A stretch of 64,000 nucleotides of DNA, taken from Ruminococcus sp. GTDB lineage: Bacteria > Bacillota > Clostridia > Oscillospirales > Ruminococcaceae. Shown here piece after piece: positions 10,245-19,370 of this stretch. The notes below the pieces were generated by a model. The model searched no databases, was not told the DNA's origin, and saw only the letters and a list, made by a program, of their open reading frames with translations. Each line of letters starts with the position of its first letter. Within the stretch, counting starts at the first letter, position 1. The stretch is from positions 1 to 64,000 of the forward strand of contig JAFYFU010000041.1 in NCBI GenBank assembly GCA_017543595.1, written 5' to 3'. A program made the translations under genes and the position numbers.

Positions 10245-10739
10245 ATGAAAAAAGCCAGAACACGTTACAACAAGTTTACAGCATACTTTCTTTTTAGTTC
10301 TTCATTAGCGGTTTTTGAATTTCCGTTATTTATGTCTACGGGAAATTCTAAACAGTTCTTGCCAGTATTCATTGTTGGATTGATATTCTTAATACTGTTC
10401 ACTTTTATTAACATTAGAAAAGCTCCAAAAGGCGAAAGAATTGGAACATGGTTTCGTGCATGGTGGCTGGGGCTAAAAGTTGCTTTTAAACTTGCATTGT
10501 GCTTTACATTGATACTTATTCCTTTTGTTATGTCCCACAAATCAAAAATCAGCGAAAAGGATTATTACTTCTGGGAAGATGGTGATGTTGTCAGGGGAGA
10601 TGACGGAAGAGAATTTACCGTATGTGGCGGCGGGAGTTTTGTAAATGTCAATGGAAACTGGCAGAAAATATACACACTTAACGGCGAACCTTATTTTGAG
10701 GACGGACTCAATAAAATATGGCTCTCAGACAGACGATAA
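10245..10739 (+). CDS. Small membrane protein of unknown function, divergent from XRE repressor
   Basis: 164 residues from the ATG at 10245 (MKKARTRYNKFTAYF), chosen because AAGGAG at 10231-10236 lies 8 bases upstream; an in-frame GTG overlaps that site. Three hydrophobic segments are visible at about 12-33, 40-60 and 77-99, followed by a polar C-terminal region of about 60 residues with short beta-like stretches (GREFTVCGGGSFVNVNGNWQKIYTLNGEPYF). I do not recognise the family. Its strong promoter is flanked by the putative operators of the neighbouring XRE protein, so it is probably kept silent until a signal releases the repressor. Its own terminator follows, so it is monocistronic. Confidence 0.75.
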   Translation: MKKARTRYNKFTAYFLFSSSLAVFEFPLFMSTGNSKQFLPVFIVGLIFLILFTFINIRKAPKGERIGTWFRAWWLGLKVAFKLALCFTLILIPFVMSHKSKISEKDYYFWEDGDVVRGDDGREFTVCGGGSFVNVNGNWQKIYTLNGEPYFEDGLNKIWLSDRR

Positions 10740-10740
10740 A

Positions 10741-10775
10741 AAAAGGCGAACTCTTTTTAAAGGGTTCGCTTTTTA
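10741..10775 (+). terminator. Terminator of the small membrane protein gene
   Basis: Stem AAGGCGAACTCT / AGGGTTCGCTTTTT with a T-run. The stem top resembles the terminator at 9704, suggesting duplication or shared origin. Confidence 0.85.
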
Positions 10776-10796
10776 ATTCCTAATTTAAAATAGTTC

Positions 10797-10825
10797 TTGA
10801 CATTTAATGCAATATGATGTAGAAT
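10797..10825 (+). promoter_or_regulatory. glyQS promoter
   Basis: TTGACA (10797-10802), 17 bases, TAGAAT (10820-10825). The leader is only about 30 bases, so there is no T-box, although many Firmicutes synthetase genes carry one. Confidence 0.85.
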
Positions 10826-10862
10826 TATAGAGTAACATAAAATTCCGAAAGAGGTTTTGAAA

Positions 10863-12269
10863 ATGCTTAAAAACAATGAAAAAGTAATGGACAAGATTGT
10901 TGAACTCTGCAAATCAAAGGGCTTTGTCTATGCAGGCTCTGAAATTTACGGCGGTCTTGCGAATACATGGGACTACGGTCCTCTTGGTGTTGAACTCAAA
11001 AACAATATCAAAAAGGCTTGGCTTAAAAAATTCGTTCAGGAAAACAAATACAATGTAGGTCTTGACTCTGCTATCCTCATGAATCCTCAGACTTGGGTTG
11101 CATCGGGTCATATAGGCGGATTCTCCGACCCTCTCATGGACTGCAAGGAATGTAAGACCCGTCATCGTGCCGATAATCTCATAGAGGATTTTGACGGCAC
11201 TAACCCCGCAGGCTGGTCAAATGAGCAGATGATGAACTACATCAAGGAAAAAAATATCCCCTGCCCCAACTGCGGAAAGCATAATTTCACGGATATAAGA
11301 CAGTTTAACCTTATGTTCAAGACTTTTCAGGGCGTTACCGAGGACAGCAAGAGCGAACTCTATCTCCGTCCCGAAACCGCACAGGGCATATTTGTAAACT
11401 TTGCAAATATACAGCGCACAACAAGAAAGAAAGTTCCTTTCGGCGTTGCACAGGTTGGTAAATCTTTCAGAAACGAAATCACCCCCGGAAACTTTATTTT
11501 CCGTGTACGTGAGTTTGAACAAATGGAACTTGAATTTTTCTGCAAGCCCGGCACAGACCTTGAATGGTTTGACTATTGGAGAACTTATTGCAAGAACTTC
11601 CTGCTTGCTATCGGTCTTAAAGAGGAAAATCTCAGACTCCGTGACCATGACAAGGAAGAACTCTGTTTCTACTCAAAGGCTACAACCGATTTTGAGTATC
11701 TTTTCCCGTTCGGCTGGGGAGAACTCTGGGGCGTTGCTGACAGAACCGATTATGACCTCACACAGCATATCAAGACAAGCGGTAAGTCACTTGAATATTT
11801 CGACCCCGAAACAAATGAAAAATATATCCCCTATGTAATTGAACCTTCTCTGGGCGTTGAGAGACTTTTCCTTTCAATCGTTACAGAAGCCTATGACGAG
11901 GAAGAACTCATTACAATGGACAAGAACGGCAACGAAAAGAAAGATGTAAGAACCGTTATGCATTTCCACCCCGCACTTGCACCTTTCAAATGCGCTGTAC
12001 TTCCCCTTGTAAAGAAACTCACTCCAAAGGCAGAAGAAGTCTATGAAATGATTTCAAAGAAATTTATGGCTGACTTTGACGAGGCAGGAACTATCGGCAA
12101 GAGATACCGCCGTCAGGACGAAATAGGTACACCTTTCTGCATTACAGTTGACTTTGACACTATTGAGAAAGACAACTGCGTAACTGTCCGTGACCGTGAC
12201 ACTATGGAGCAGGAACGTGTTCCGATTGACGAAATTGTATCATTCCTTGAAAAGAAAATCGAGCTTTGA
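10863..12269 (+). CDS. glyQS: Glycyl-tRNA synthetase (dimeric, class II)
   Basis: 468 residues from the ATG at 10863 ([23 protein letters not shown]), 8 bases after GAGG; a TTG two codons upstream is less likely. It charges tRNA-Gly with glycine using ATP. It is the single-chain alpha2 type, not the alpha2beta2 glyQ/glyS type. The class II core includes [18 protein letters not shown], motif 2 [20 protein letters not shown], and motif 3 [12 protein letters not shown], with an anticodon-binding domain at about 365-468. A zinc-like CxxC pair is visible (CKEC, CPNC). It is monocistronic with a strong promoter and terminator. Confidence 0.97.
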   Translation: MLKNNEKVMDKIVELCKSKGFVYAGSEIYGGLANTWDYGPLGVELKNNIKKAWLKKFVQENKYNVGLDSAILMNPQTWVASGHIGGFSDPLMDCKECKTRHRADNLIEDFDGTNPAGWSNEQMMNYIKEKNIPCPNCGKHNFTDIRQFNLMFKTFQGVTEDSKSELYLRPETAQGIFVNFANIQRTTRKKVPFGVAQVGKSFRNEITPGNFIFRVREFEQMELEFFCKPGTDLEWFDYWRTYCKNFLLAIGLKEENLRLRDHDKEELCFYSKATTDFEYLFPFGWGELWGVADRTDYDLTQHIKTSGKSLEYFDPETNEKYIPYVIEPSLGVERLFLSIVTEAYDEEELITMDKNGNEKKDVRTVMHFHPALAPFKCAVLPLVKKLTPKAEEVYEMISKKFMADFDEAGTIGKRYRRQDEIGTPFCITVDFDTIEKDNCVTVRDRDTMEQERVPIDEIVSFLEKKIEL

Positions 12270-12277
12270 TTAATATA

Positions 12278-12310
12278 AAAAAATGCCCCTGAAATACGGG
12301 GCATTTTTTA
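12278..12310 (+). terminator. Terminator of glyQS
   Basis: Stem AAATGCCCC / GGGGCATTT with a T-run. Confidence 0.9.
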
Positions 12311-12314
12311 TGCA

Positions 12315-12348
12315 TAAAAAGAAATCAGCCGTTGAGGGGTACGGCTGA
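12315..12348 (-). terminator. Terminator of the PL11 gene
   Basis: Minus strand: TCAGCCGT, loop ACCCCTCA, ACGGCTGA, then TTTCTTTTT. It sits 30 bases after the PL11 stop. Confidence 0.75.
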
Positions 12349-12377
12349 AATCCAAAGGGGTATTAGAGGGTATTTCT

Positions 12378-15300
12378 TTATCTATACGATTCAGGCAGAG
12401 TTGTTACAACACCTGCATCGTATTTCTGTATGGTTGATGCGTCCTGTCCTGTTATGCCGTCGCCTCTTGCATAGACATCGGCATTGTTTTTGCCTTTTTC
12501 AGAGAGAGGGAAATCTGTTGCGTTTGCGAGATACTGCAATATTGAAACTGCATCTGATACACTTACATTTCCATCGCAGTTTGCATCGCCGTAGATAACA
12601 TCATCTGTAACGGCTGTTGTCGTGGTATCCGCAAGTTCTGTTGTGGTTTCCGTTGTTGTTGTGGTAACTTCGGAAGTAGTTGTTGTTGTCACAGTTTCTT
12701 CAAGCTTTGTTCCGAATACGGCATAGTTTATAACATTGTAGTTAGTACCGTTGTCGCCTAAAACAACGTCCTGTCCGTTCTTGAATGTATTCTTGTATAT
12801 GCTGTATGTAACATCATTGCTTGATGAAGCTGTCATATTTGTTTTTTCCCATGTTTTGAGCCATTCGGGAACCACGTTCTGTTCTTCCACACGAACATCA
12901 AGGAGAATATATGCGTCCATGTCACAGCCTGCTGTGAATTTAACAAGATTTCCCTTGTAATTTTTTGAATCGCAGGCGGTCATGATTGATTCCGCACCTT
13001 TGAGAACTTCGGGGAGAGATGTATAAACAAACTCTCTGTCGCCGTATATTTTGCCATGTTCCGAATTTGAGGGAGCGACTTTCCAGTCCTCATAATTTTC
13101 AAGGTCATTGACTATTACATTCTTGAATATATTTCCCTCTATGGGGTCAATCTTAACTTCAAGTATCCATTTCTGGTCATCACTGTCATTGCAAGCCCAC
13201 TCAATGATATTTGCACCGATTTCCTTTGAAGCAGCAGTTACGCCTATACCGCTGTTGTCATTAGTTACTTTTGTACAGATATTATATGTTCCGTTGCCTG
13301 CATCTACAAACTTGAAAAGCTGTGCATCACTCTGGGTATCGCCCCATATGCCTATATTAGTGCCGTTCTCAACTTTTCCGTAGTCGATATCGAGGAGATA
13401 TGTTTTTCCGTCACCGAGTTCGGAATATAATCTGTAATATCCTCCGCCTGCGTCCTCAAAAGTCCAGCCGTGATTCAGTTCGCCCTGCTGAACATTTGAA
13501 CCGTTTTCAGCTTTTCCGTCAGCGATTTCAAGATAAAGTCCGCTGTTCACATTCTTTATTGTATACTTGAATTTTGTATCTATGACTGCGCCCGTCTTGC
13601 CTATGGGAGCGGAATTTCCGCCGTTTACTTCGCAGTCTGACGGTCTTGCGGGGAGGTCATATCCCGTACCGAGGAAAAATCTTGTATGAGGCGGCTGATT
13701 GTATGCTGTATTCTGAGATGATACCTGCATACGGTACTGAGGGTCATGCATAAGGGTTGTTATCCTGTAATCTGTCTCGTAGGGTGTGCAGTAAATTCTT
13801 ACCGATTTATGATTTGCCGCCCTTACTATCAATTCTTCTCGCCAGTCGCCGAAAATATCAGCAGAAAGACAAGGAGTTCCTTTTGTTGTATTGCAGGTAT
13901 AATAACCGTCTGTAACGAGGAGATTTGTTATCGTTGTCTTTCCAGCTTCACCTGTCATTTTTGAAATAGTCGCAGGTGAATCCGTATAGCCGTCAAGAAT
14001 TTCTCTTTCGAGGTCGCCGTCCCAGTATGACAGGAAATTAATTGCAGGTCTGCGGCAATTCAGTACATTTCCCTTTGTATCGACAACAGGCGTTGAATTA
14101 TCGGACAATTTATTGCCCCAGCACTCTGCACCGGGATTTCCTGCCCATACATTATCCGCACAGCATCTTCCCGTATCGCCTGCACCGTTCTGGTGATAGA
14201 TAATTTTCTTCTGGTCAAGGTCTAAAAGTGATACTCCGTAGCCTGAACTTTTTTCTTCATGGCAAATCCATGCTTCAAGTCCGGGGTTTGTGGGGTCAAG
14301 GTCACCGAGGTGCATAGCGTCACCGTGTCCCTGATTGGTATTATAATAAACTGTTCCGTTGTCATCAATGACAGTTGCACCTGTTAATATTTCCTGCCTG
14401 CCGTCACCATCAACGTCCGCAGGCATACTGTTATGGTTTCCGTCACCGTAACCTGCTGCGGAAGAATTATTTCCCGTATCGAAAGCCCATAATTCTTTCA
14501 GCTTTTTATTTTCAACAGTGTAGGCTGTTGCGGTCATTCTTGTATAATATCCTCGTCCCGTAACCACACAGGGGTGAACACCGTCAAGATAGGCAACTGT
14601 TCCCCAGAAACGGTCTACACGGTTTCCGTACTTGTCGCCCCAGTTGCTTACAGTTCCTCTTGCGGGCTTATAGTTTACGGTGTCGAGAATTGCACCTGTT
14701 GCGCCGTCAAAAAGCGTATAATATTCAGCTCCGCTCAAAACATATCCATCGGAATTGCGATAGTCCTTTGAAGCATCGCCTATGACTTTTCCTGTGCCGT
14801 CAACAGTTCCGTCAGCGGTTTTGCAGGTCATTTCAGCTTTTCCGTCAAGGTCGAAATCCGCAACATAAAACTGCGTATAATGTGCGCCTGCACGGATATT
14901 TTTACCGAGGTCAATTCTCCACAATCTTGTTCCGTCAAGCCTTATACAGTCTATGAAAACATTTCCCGTCTTGCCCTTCTGGGAGTTGTCCTTTGAATTG
15001 TCAGGGTCCCATTTGAGGAAAAGTTCATATTGTCCGTCACCGTCAACATCTCCGACAGACATATCATTCGGACTGTATGTAACTCCCGATGCCGTAGGCG
15101 GATTCAAAGGAACATCAAAATATGCATTATTTGATATCAATTTGCAATCCTCAGAGGACATGAGAGCATTTCCCGAAAAAGTATCAACTCTGTACTTTGA
15201 ATTTGCATTTCCGGATTTGTCAAGATAACAGGTTGATTTTCCCGATTCGCTTGTATATATAAGTGTTCCGTCACGGTAAAGCTTATATGTTGCGTTGTCG

Positions 15301-15497
15301 TCATCATTCGCAAGATAACGCCAGCTTACCAACATTCCCGAACCCGTATTAACTGCACAGATTCCCCTGTCGAGGTATTCAAGCATATACTTTGATGCGG
15401 CATTTGCATTGATTCCGCTCACAGGAACAGCCGCTGCGGATACAGCTATAAGTGCAGACGACAAAGCCGCCGCCATGCGTTTAAATTTGTTCTTCAT
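12378..15497 (-). CDS. Dockerin-bearing PL11 rhamnogalacturonan lyase
   Basis: 1,039 residues. A signal peptide (1-34, cut near NANA-AS) is followed by a PL11 catalytic domain (about 36-640) recognised from the beta-propeller segments YMLEYLDRGICAV, SVGDVDGDGQYELFLKWDP, GDGNHNSMPADVDGDGRQEI, GHGDAMHLGDLDP and DIFGDWREELIVR. The many DVDGDG and DLDPTN loops bind calcium. A ricin-type beta-trefoil follows (about 655-790, QxW-like repeats ending DDQKWILEV), then a beta-rich module of about 150 residues, a Thr-rich linker (TTTTTSEVTTTT) and a type I dockerin (about 978-1039, GDANCDGNVSVSDAVSILQ). PL11 enzymes cleave the rhamnogalacturonan-I backbone of pectin by beta-elimination. It acts outside the cell on the cellulosome. 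It is divergent from a large sugar-sensing AraC regulator, the likely controller. Confidence 0.93.
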   Translation of the reverse strand: MKNKFKRMAAALSSALIAVSAAAVPVSGINANAASKYMLEYLDRGICAVNTGSGMLVSWRYLANDDDNATYKLYRDGTLIYTSESGKSTCYLDKSGNANSKYRVDTFSGNALMSSEDCKLISNNAYFDVPLNPPTASGVTYSPNDMSVGDVDGDGQYELFLKWDPDNSKDNSQKGKTGNVFIDCIRLDGTRLWRIDLGKNIRAGAHYTQFYVADFDLDGKAEMTCKTADGTVDGTGKVIGDASKDYRNSDGYVLSGAEYYTLFDGATGAILDTVNYKPARGTVSNWGDKYGNRVDRFWGTVAYLDGVHPCVVTGRGYYTRMTATAYTVENKKLKELWAFDTGNNSSAAGYGDGNHNSMPADVDGDGRQEILTGATVIDDNGTVYYNTNQGHGDAMHLGDLDPTNPGLEAWICHEEKSSGYGVSLLDLDQKKIIYHQNGAGDTGRCCADNVWAGNPGAECWGNKLSDNSTPVVDTKGNVLNCRRPAINFLSYWDGDLEREILDGYTDSPATISKMTGEAGKTTITNLLVTDGYYTCNTTKGTPCLSADIFGDWREELIVRAANHKSVRIYCTPYETDYRITTLMHDPQYRMQVSSQNTAYNQPPHTRFFLGTGYDLPARPSDCEVNGGNSAPIGKTGAVIDTKFKYTIKNVNSGLYLEIADGKAENGSNVQQGELNHGWTFEDAGGGYYRLYSELGDGKTYLLDIDYGKVENGTNIGIWGDTQSDAQLFKFVDAGNGTYNICTKVTNDNSGIGVTAASKEIGANIIEWACNDSDDQKWILEVKIDPIEGNIFKNVIVNDLENYEDWKVAPSNSEHGKIYGDREFVYTSLPEVLKGAESIMTACDSKNYKGNLVKFTAGCDMDAYILLDVRVEEQNVVPEWLKTWEKTNMTASSSNDVTYSIYKNTFKNGQDVVLGDNGTNYNVINYAVFGTKLEETVTTTTTSEVTTTTTETTTELADTTTTAVTDDVIYGDANCDGNVSVSDAVSILQYLANATDFPLSEKGKNNADVYARGDGITGQDASTIQKYDAGVVTTLPESYR

Positions 15498-15572
15498 AAT
15501 CAGTCACTACCTTTCAATTCCCTCATATTTAAATAATTTCTGTAACCGATTCACATTTTATCTACAATTAAT

Positions 15573-15601
15573 ATTATACATAATCTTTTGTGATTTTACA
15601 A
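15573..15601 (-). promoter_or_regulatory. PL11 gene promoter
   Basis: Minus strand: TTGTAA (15596-15601), 17 bases, TATAAT (15573-15578), about 75 bases before the start codon. The weak -35 fits an activator-dependent promoter. Confidence 0.7.
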
Positions 15602-15663
15602 TGAAAAATTATATCATGTTTGTAGATTTTTTGAACTTCTGCCGATTATTATAAAAAATGCTA

Positions 15664-15692
15664 TTGCATTTAAATGCATAATATGATAGAAT
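15664..15692 (+). promoter_or_regulatory. AraC-regulator promoter with palindromic operator
   Basis: TTGCAT (15664-15669), 17 bases, TAGAAT (15687-15692). The -35 is embedded in a perfect 14-bp palindrome TGCATTTAAATGCA (15665-15678), a candidate autoregulatory site. Confidence 0.6.
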
Positions 15693-15751
15693 ATTATATA
15701 TAAAAAAATATTCATATGTAAAATAAACTCATTTTACAATCGGAGGGCTGT

Positions 15752-17947
15752 ATGAAAAAAAGACTGCTAATAGGAGTGATAATAACAGAATGTAATGTTG
15801 ATTTTCAGGAAGAACTTATGCGTGGGATAATCTCTCAGGCTTTCAAAAGCAACTGCGATGTTGCCGTAATTAATGCGCTGAATAATTTTTATATGAAATC
15901 AACTCATAAAATGGCGGAAAAAGATATTTTCAAGCTGATACTTTCGGACAAATTTGACGGGTTTCTCTATGACAGAAATACTTTTCTGAATGAAGATATC
16001 AGGGAATATATTGACTCTCTCCTGAAAAATTCAAAAAAGCCCGTAATGCTTATGGATTCGGGCGAACACAGAAGCTTTGAAACAACTTCCGTTGATGACT
16101 GTTCAGCCTTTGAAATAATTACCGACCACCTTATAAATGTTCACGGTCTGAAAAAAATATACTGCCTTACAGGTCCGAAAAATATTTTTGTCTCATGCGA
16201 AAGACTTAAAGGCTATAAAAATTCCATGAAGAAAAACGGCTTGTATTTCGATAAATCTTATATGTATTACGGGAATTTCTGGAAAGATTCCGCCGTCAAA
16301 CTCGCAAGGAAAATTATAAGCGGAGAAATTGAAAAGCCCGAAGCTGTTGTCTGCGGAAATGATGTCTCGGCTATCGCACTTGTAAATGAATTTATCAAAA
16401 ACGGCATAAAAGTCCCCGAAGATATTGCCGTTACAGGATATGATGCATCTGTTGAGGGCTATCAGTTTTCACCCGCAATTACAAGTTACAGCAGACCGAA
16501 TTATCAGCTCGGTGCAGAGGCTTTCAGACGGCTTTACAGAATCATTACGGGAAATATCTGCAATAAAGTCCCGAGCGAAAACGGAAGTCTGCGCCTCGGA
16601 AAAAGCTGCGGCTGTGATGAGAATATCCATATCCGAAATAAAATAATCAGAAAAACTTCACTAAACAGAGAGTATGAAGCAGGGCTTTTCTACGGGGATA
16701 TGCTTTTTGATATAACCAATGCGGAAAATTATACTCAGTTTGCTGAGAAAATCGACAATTACACTTACTTTATCCATAAAATGCGTTATGTTTCAATCTG
16801 CCTTACGAAAAAATATATTCTCTCACATGAAAGAAACGAAAAACTTGATTTCAGTATTGGCGATGAAGTCACGGAAATACTTTCAAAATCAAGCGTCAAC
16901 CGTTCGGAATCAGTCGGAAAATATTTCAGCAGTAATGAACTGCTCCCAGTATTCAATAGTGAAAGAAATTATCCTGTTGCCTATTATATTTCCCCTCTGC
17001 ACTATAATAATAATTTTTTCGGATACGCTGCCGTTTCTTTCGGGAAAATTCCAATGGCTTTCAGCACATTGTATCTCCAATGGATAAATTATGTAAATAT
17101 TGCCCTTGAACAAATGAGAATACGCTCCGTTATGAACTATACTGTTTCAAATGCAAACAAAGCCCTGTTATATGACGAAAAAACAGGTATGCTCAACAGA
17201 AACGGAATAGAAAAAAAATTTACCGAATATATCTCACTTAATCCGAGTCTTGCCGAAAATGCCGAATGTATAAGAATACAGCTTACAGGACTTTCAAAGA
17301 CATATTTCCAGAGCGGTGAGGAAAAATGCGAAAAAATATTCAATGCCTTCTCAGAGGCTGTACTGCTTTGTGTCGAAAATAATGAAATATGTGCCTGCTG
17401 GAACAATAATGTAATATGCATTATAACTTTCTCCCCCGAAAGAACCGAAAATATATTTAAAAATCTGTGCATCAAAATAAAAGAAAACCATGAGGAAAAT
17501 TTAAATGTTGATTTCTTTGTGGGTTCATGTTCTCTCCGTGGGAATATCTCTCTTTCGGACGCTATGCACAAATCCGCCGTCAACCGCCTCTATACCTACA
17601 ATATATCCGAAAACACCGAAAACCCGCAGTTTGAGAAAATCTGCCTGCTAAGAAACAAAATCATGAAAAATCCCGAAAAGCCTTGGAATATAAGCGAAAT
17701 CGCAGACGAATTATATCTCAGTAAAAGCTATGTTCAGAGAATCTATAAATCATATTTCGGAAAAGGTATCATTGAAGAAATGATAATTTTCAGAATCGAA
17801 AAGGCAAAAAATTATCTCTCCGATACTGATATGACCGTCACGGAAATCGCAAGGAAGTGTGGATATTCTTCATATAATTATTTCGTCAGACAATTCAGAA
17901 TGACAGAAGGCATTTCCCCTTCGGAATACAGAAACGGTATAAAATAA
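15752..17947 (+). CDS. Hybrid regulator: LacI-type sugar-binding domain, degenerate GGDEF-like region, AraC HTH
   Basis: 731 residues behind CGGAGGG. Residues 1-290 resemble a periplasmic-binding-protein-like (Peripla_BP_3) ligand domain: RLLIGVIITECNVDFQEELMRGI, CGNDVSAIALVNEFIKNGIKVPEDIAVTGYD. It has no N-terminal HTH and no signal peptide, so the sensor is cytoplasmic. The middle (about 300-620) contains LLYDEKTGMLNRNGI, resembling the start of a GGDEF domain, but no GGDEF signature. The C-terminus (about 632-731) is a two-helix AraC DNA-binding domain (WNISEIADELYLSKSYVQRIYKSYF and MTVTEIARKCGYSSYNYFVRQFR). It probably senses a sugar or pectin breakdown product and controls the divergent PL11 lyase gene; this is inferred from position. 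Confidence 0.88.
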   Translation: MKKRLLIGVIITECNVDFQEELMRGIISQAFKSNCDVAVINALNNFYMKSTHKMAEKDIFKLILSDKFDGFLYDRNTFLNEDIREYIDSLLKNSKKPVMLMDSGEHRSFETTSVDDCSAFEIITDHLINVHGLKKIYCLTGPKNIFVSCERLKGYKNSMKKNGLYFDKSYMYYGNFWKDSAVKLARKIISGEIEKPEAVVCGNDVSAIALVNEFIKNGIKVPEDIAVTGYDASVEGYQFSPAITSYSRPNYQLGAEAFRRLYRIITGNICNKVPSENGSLRLGKSCGCDENIHIRNKIIRKTSLNREYEAGLFYGDMLFDITNAENYTQFAEKIDNYTYFIHKMRYVSICLTKKYILSHERNEKLDFSIGDEVTEILSKSSVNRSESVGKYFSSNELLPVFNSERNYPVAYYISPLHYNNNFFGYAAVSFGKIPMAFSTLYLQWINYVNIALEQMRIRSVMNYTVSNANKALLYDEKTGMLNRNGIEKKFTEYISLNPSLAENAECIRIQLTGLSKTYFQSGEEKCEKIFNAFSEAVLLCVENNEICACWNNNVICIITFSPERTENIFKNLCIKIKENHEENLNVDFFVGSCSLRGNISLSDAMHKSAVNRLYTYNISENTENPQFEKICLLRNKIMKNPEKPWNISEIADELYLSKSYVQRIYKSYFGKGIIEEMIIFRIEKAKNYLSDTDMTVTEIARKCGYSSYNYFVRQFRMTEGISPSEYRNGIK

Positions 17948-17975
17948 AACTGCGGATTATCTCCGCAGTTTTTTA
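17947..17975. terminator. Bidirectional terminator
   Basis: Stem AAACTGCGGA / TCCGCAGTTT with A-run and T-run, between the convergent AraC and YunG-like genes. Confidence 0.88.
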
Positions 17976-17981
17976 TATTAA

Positions 17982-18419
17982 TCAAAGTTTTTCGGTATAT
18001 TTTTTAAGTTCAGATTTGAGATACTCATATCTTTCAAGTTTTTCCGCAGAAGAAAAATGTACCTCTCTGAATTGTTCGGGGTTTTCGCTGTAATCAAGCA
18101 CTTCATCACCGAACTGCTCACTTGTCAGGTCAAAAACAGAATCACCCACAACATTGTAACAGTGATAATTTCCTCCCTTGCGGAGTATTCCGTAAACTTT
18201 TCCGCCGAAAATATCCTGAACAAGAAAAGCTGTTATTGAACACTGTCCGAGAGTTATATTTTCTTCGCTCCACTGTTCACGCAGTCTCGGGGCGCAGGTA
18301 TACCTGCACCAGATATTTTTTAAAGCGTCATAAAGTTCACATGGGTTTTTTATGCCTTTGAAATCGCTGTTTATTGCGGGGACTGTTGCGCTTTCCCAGC
18401 CGTAAAATTTATATCCCAT
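17982..18419 (-). CDS. YunG-like conserved protein of unknown function
   Basis: 145 residues. Distinct segments are WCRYTCAPRLREQWSEENITLGQCSITAFLVQDIFGGKVYG and YHCYNVVGDSVFDLTSEQFG. This pattern, with one Cys in GQCS, a His in YHCYN and an Asp in VFDLTSEQF, matches my memory of the Bacillus YunG family. Its possible Cys-His-Asp arrangement could suggest a papain- or transglutaminase-like fold, but no function is established. No signal peptide, so cytoplasmic. It ends the minus-strand run, 1 base after the transketolase half, and was probably co-transcribed. Confidence 0.7.
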   Translation of the reverse strand: MGYKFYGWESATVPAINSDFKGIKNPCELYDALKNIWCRYTCAPRLREQWSEENITLGQCSITAFLVQDIFGGKVYGILRKGGNYHCYNVVGDSVFDLTSEQFGDEVLDYSENPEQFREVHFSSAEKLERYEYLKSELKKYTEKL

Positions 18420-18420
18420 T

Positions 18421-19365
18421 TTATTTTTTAAGTGCCTTTTTCACTGTATTGTAAATATTTTCAGCCGAAAGACCGTATTCTTTAAGCAAATCAAGAGCAG
18501 GTCCGGAATGTCCGTATTCGTCATTTATACCTATCTTCACAACAGGTACGGGACAACTTTCTGTTACTGCATCGGAAACTGCCGAACCAAGTCCGCCGAT
18601 TATGCTGTGTTCTTCCGCTGTAACTATAAGACCTGTTTCCTTTGCACACTTGCATATAAGCTCTTTGTCGAGGGGCTTTATTGTGTGGATATTTACAACC
18701 CTTGCGGAAATGCCGTCATTTTCGAGCATTTTTGCAGCTTCAACGGCTTCATTTACCATAAGACCCGTTGCGGCTATTGTCACATCATTTCCGTCCTTTA
18801 AAACAACACCCTTGCCGAGTTCAAACTTATAGGTATCTTTATCGTTTATTACGGGAACAGCAAGTCTGCCGAATCTCATGTATACAGGTCCGTTGAAATC
18901 AAGCGCAGCCTTTACTGCGGCTTTTGCCTCCACATCATCACAGGGATTTATTATTGTCATTCCCGGGATTGTACGCATAAGGGCTATATCTTCGTTACAC
19001 TGGTGGGTTGCGCCGTCCTCACCGACTGAAATTCCCGCATGAGTTGCACCTATCTTGACATTAAGGTGCGGATAGCCTATGGAATTTCTTACTATCTCGT
19101 AGGCTCTGCCTGCCGCAAACATCGCAAAAGTGCTTGCAAAAGGTATTTTTCCGCAGGCTGCAAGACCTGCCGCAACACCCATCATATTTTCTTCTGCAAT
19201 ACCGCAGTCAAAGAATCTTTCGGGATATGCTTTCTTGAAAATTCCTGTCTTTGTGGCTGCCGCAAGGTCAGCATCAAGTACAACAAGATTCTTGTATTCC
19301 TCGGCAAAATCCCTGAGAGCCTCGCCGTAGCTTTCTCTGGTAGCCTTTTTAATTACATCTGCCAT
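18421..19365 (-). CDS. Transketolase, C-terminal subunit (split type)
   Basis: 314 residues: the pyrimidine-binding domain (about 5-165, with LAAATKTGIF, CGIAEENMMGVAAGLA and the catalytic Glu in that loop) and the C-terminal domain (about 180-314, GLIVTAEEHSIIGGLGSAVSD). It pairs with the neighbouring N-terminal subunit to form a full thiamine-diphosphate transketolase that moves two-carbon units in the non-oxidative pentose phosphate pathway. The two genes are 5 bases apart in one operon. Split transketolases are common in Clostridia. Confidence 0.95.
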   Translation of the reverse strand: MADVIKKATRESYGEALRDFAEEYKNLVVLDADLAAATKTGIFKKAYPERFFDCGIAEENMMGVAAGLAACGKIPFASTFAMFAAGRAYEIVRNSIGYPHLNVKIGATHAGISVGEDGATHQCNEDIALMRTIPGMTIINPCDDVEAKAAVKAALDFNGPVYMRFGRLAVPVINDKDTYKFELGKGVVLKDGNDVTIAATGLMVNEAVEAAKMLENDGISARVVNIHTIKPLDKELICKCAKETGLIVTAEEHSIIGGLGSAVSDAVTESCPVPVVKIGINDEYGHSGPALDLLKEYGLSAENIYNTVKKALKK

Positions 19366-19370
19366 GATAA

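Noticed and set aside
10803..10862. T-box riboswitch before glyQS
   Set aside because: The leader between promoter and start is only about 35 bases, with no specifier stem or antiterminator.
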